Source of the DNA: an uncultured Pseudomonas sp.
GTDB lineage: Bacteria > Pseudomonadota > Gammaproteobacteria > Pseudomonadales > Pseudomonadaceae
NCBI GenBank assembly: GCA_937863915.1
Contig: CALMID010000477.1
Location: 1-6,382, forward strand
Reading direction: 5' to 3'
Length of the DNA: 6,382 nt
The notes below the pieces were generated by a model that did no database searches, was not told where the DNA came from, and worked only from the letters and a program-made list of their open reading frames with translations. Position numbers and translations under genes: made by a program. Positions 5,714 through 6,382 of this stretch are shown here, in pieces; within the stretch, counting starts at the first letter, position 1; every line of letters starts with the position of its first letter.

Positions 5714-5741
5714 TCGCCGGAGCGTGGCTGCGCCCCGGCGA
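5714..5741 (-). repeat. Hairpin in the spacer upstream of yejK, possible weak terminator
   Basis: TCGCCGG (5714-5720) pairs with CCGGCGA (5735-5741). After one mismatch three further pairs (5722-5724 with 5731-5733) close a six-base loop. On the minus strand it lies 28 bases after the membrane-protein stop and is followed by TTACACT rather than a T-run. It could partly end the upstream transcript or form a 5' leader structure for yejK; the sequence does not decide. Confidence 0.45.
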
Positions 5742-5746
5742 GCGGT

Positions 5747-5766
5747 TCCAGATTCCAGGTTCTGGA
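5747..5766. repeat. Short inverted repeat just after the membrane-protein gene
   Basis: TCCAGA (5747-5752) and TCTGGA (5761-5766) with an 8-base loop that repeats part of the arm (TTCCAG occurs twice). It starts 3 bases beyond the stop of the membrane-protein gene on the minus strand. No T-run is present. Confidence 0.35.
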
Positions 5767-5768
5767 TG

Positions 5769-6382
5769 CTAGGCGCGACTGGCGCGCAGGCTGCGCAGCA
5801 GGGCCAGCAGCAACAGGGTACTGGTGATGGCCCAGCCGATGGCCTGCCAGTTGCTCAGGGTTTCCTGATACAGCTGGGGCGCGATGCCGGCGCCGATCAG
5901 GGCGGCGAGCAGGGTGACTTCGCGGCGCGGTGCGCGCACCGGGGCCAGCAGGTAGACCACCGCCGGCAGCAGCAGGGCGGCGCTGGGGAAACTGCGGTAG
6001 CGGGCATCGAACACCAGACCCAGCATCAGCACCGCCCCGGCAAAACCGGCGGCCAGCAGCCACCAGTGGCCACGGGCCTGCAGCCAGGCATGGGCAGTGG
6101 CGCGCCAGCCCTGACGATGGCCCAGACCCAGCGCCGCATGGGCCAGCACCAATAGGTTGAGGCCAACCAGCAGCGCGGCCCACAGCCATTCGCCGGCAAA
6201 GCGGCTGGTGATGCCGGCCAGCTCCAGCCAGAGTGCAGTGCAGGCGGCGCCGAGCGCAGCAGTCACCGGCAGCAGCAGGGCATTACGGGTGCTGCCGGGG
6301 TTGCCGGCCAGCAGCAGGGTGGCGCCGAACAGGGCCAGCGACAGGGCCAGCCATTGCGGCCAGTGTGGCAGGTTGGACACCG
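5769..6382 (-). CDS. Multi-spanning inner-membrane protein, C-terminal part (5' end outside window)
   Basis: At least 203 residues are visible. The frame stays open to the right edge, where a GTG at 6380 is a possible but unproven start. About seven hydrophobic segments stand out, counted from that GTG: 10-26, 34-52, 64-86, 105-124, 134-147, 154-167 and 180-198. Between them are short polar loops, notably the HRQGWRATAHAWLQARGHWW loop and the motif FDARYRSFP (124-132) after the fourth segment. The tail is arginine-rich. The FDxRYRxFP block and the LYQETLSNWQA segment recall, from memory, the membrane tail of pseudomonad proteins annotated as beta-1,6-glucan synthase or GH17-type glycosyltransferases. 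If so, the catalytic part lies to the right of the window. That identification is a guess; membrane location is secure. It is followed by 97 bases with two hairpins before yejK. Confidence 0.8.
   Translation of the reverse strand, partial: VSNLPHWPQWLALSLALFGATLLLAGNPGSTRNALLLPVTAALGAACTALWLELAGITSRFAGEWLWAALLVGLNLLVLAHAALGLGHRQGWRATAHAWLQARGHWWLLAAGFAGAVLMLGLVFDARYRSFPSAALLLPAVVYLLAPVRAPRREVTLLAALIGAGIAPQLYQETLSNWQAIGWAITSTLLLLALLRSLRASRA

Overview
The window reads as ordinary chromosomal DNA from a GC-rich gammaproteobacterium, most probably a Pseudomonas or close relative. The grounds are strong G/C bias at third codon positions, long spurious antisense reading frames, strong purine-rich ribosome binding sites, and a gene set typical of pseudomonads (GlxA-type AraC regulator, YejK/NdpA, a PPK2-like kinase, a DUF4344 protein). 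The genus is inferred from protein resemblance by eye. No tRNA, rRNA, CRISPR array, insertion sequence or phage gene was seen, and no stretch over 300 bases lacks a gene.

Left part (1-2986). A perfect 13-bp bidirectional terminator (7-42) closes a minus-strand GlxA-like AraC regulator. The regulator is divergent from a plus-strand NTF2/SnoaL-like gene. Between them lies a short AT-richer stretch carrying a 7-bp inverted repeat (1031-1067), which is the best operator candidate in the window. Then follow, on the plus strand, a small GIY-YIG nuclease-fold protein of the UPF0213/YhbQ type and a glutathione S-transferase-fold protein with an unusual C-terminal beta-rich appendix. Gaps of 61 and 71 bases separate these genes. 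Each has its own ribosome binding site, so they may be read together or separately.

Right part (2987-6382), all on the minus strand. In transcription order: the end of a multi-spanning membrane protein cut by the window edge, a spacer with two hairpins, then a compact cluster of yejK (nucleoid-associated protein), a divergent PPK2-family polyphosphate kinase-like protein, and an exported DUF4344 HExxH putative metallopeptidase. The kinase and peptidase genes overlap by ATGA, which suggests translational coupling. The cluster ends exactly back to back with the GST gene: the two stop codons form TGATCA with no base between.

No clearly new defence or mobile system is visible. The points most worth checking are the dyad between the divergent regulator and NTF2 gene, the shortened middle segment of the PPK2-like kinase together with its coupling to an exported peptidase, the GST appendix, and several hairpins in or near gene ends.
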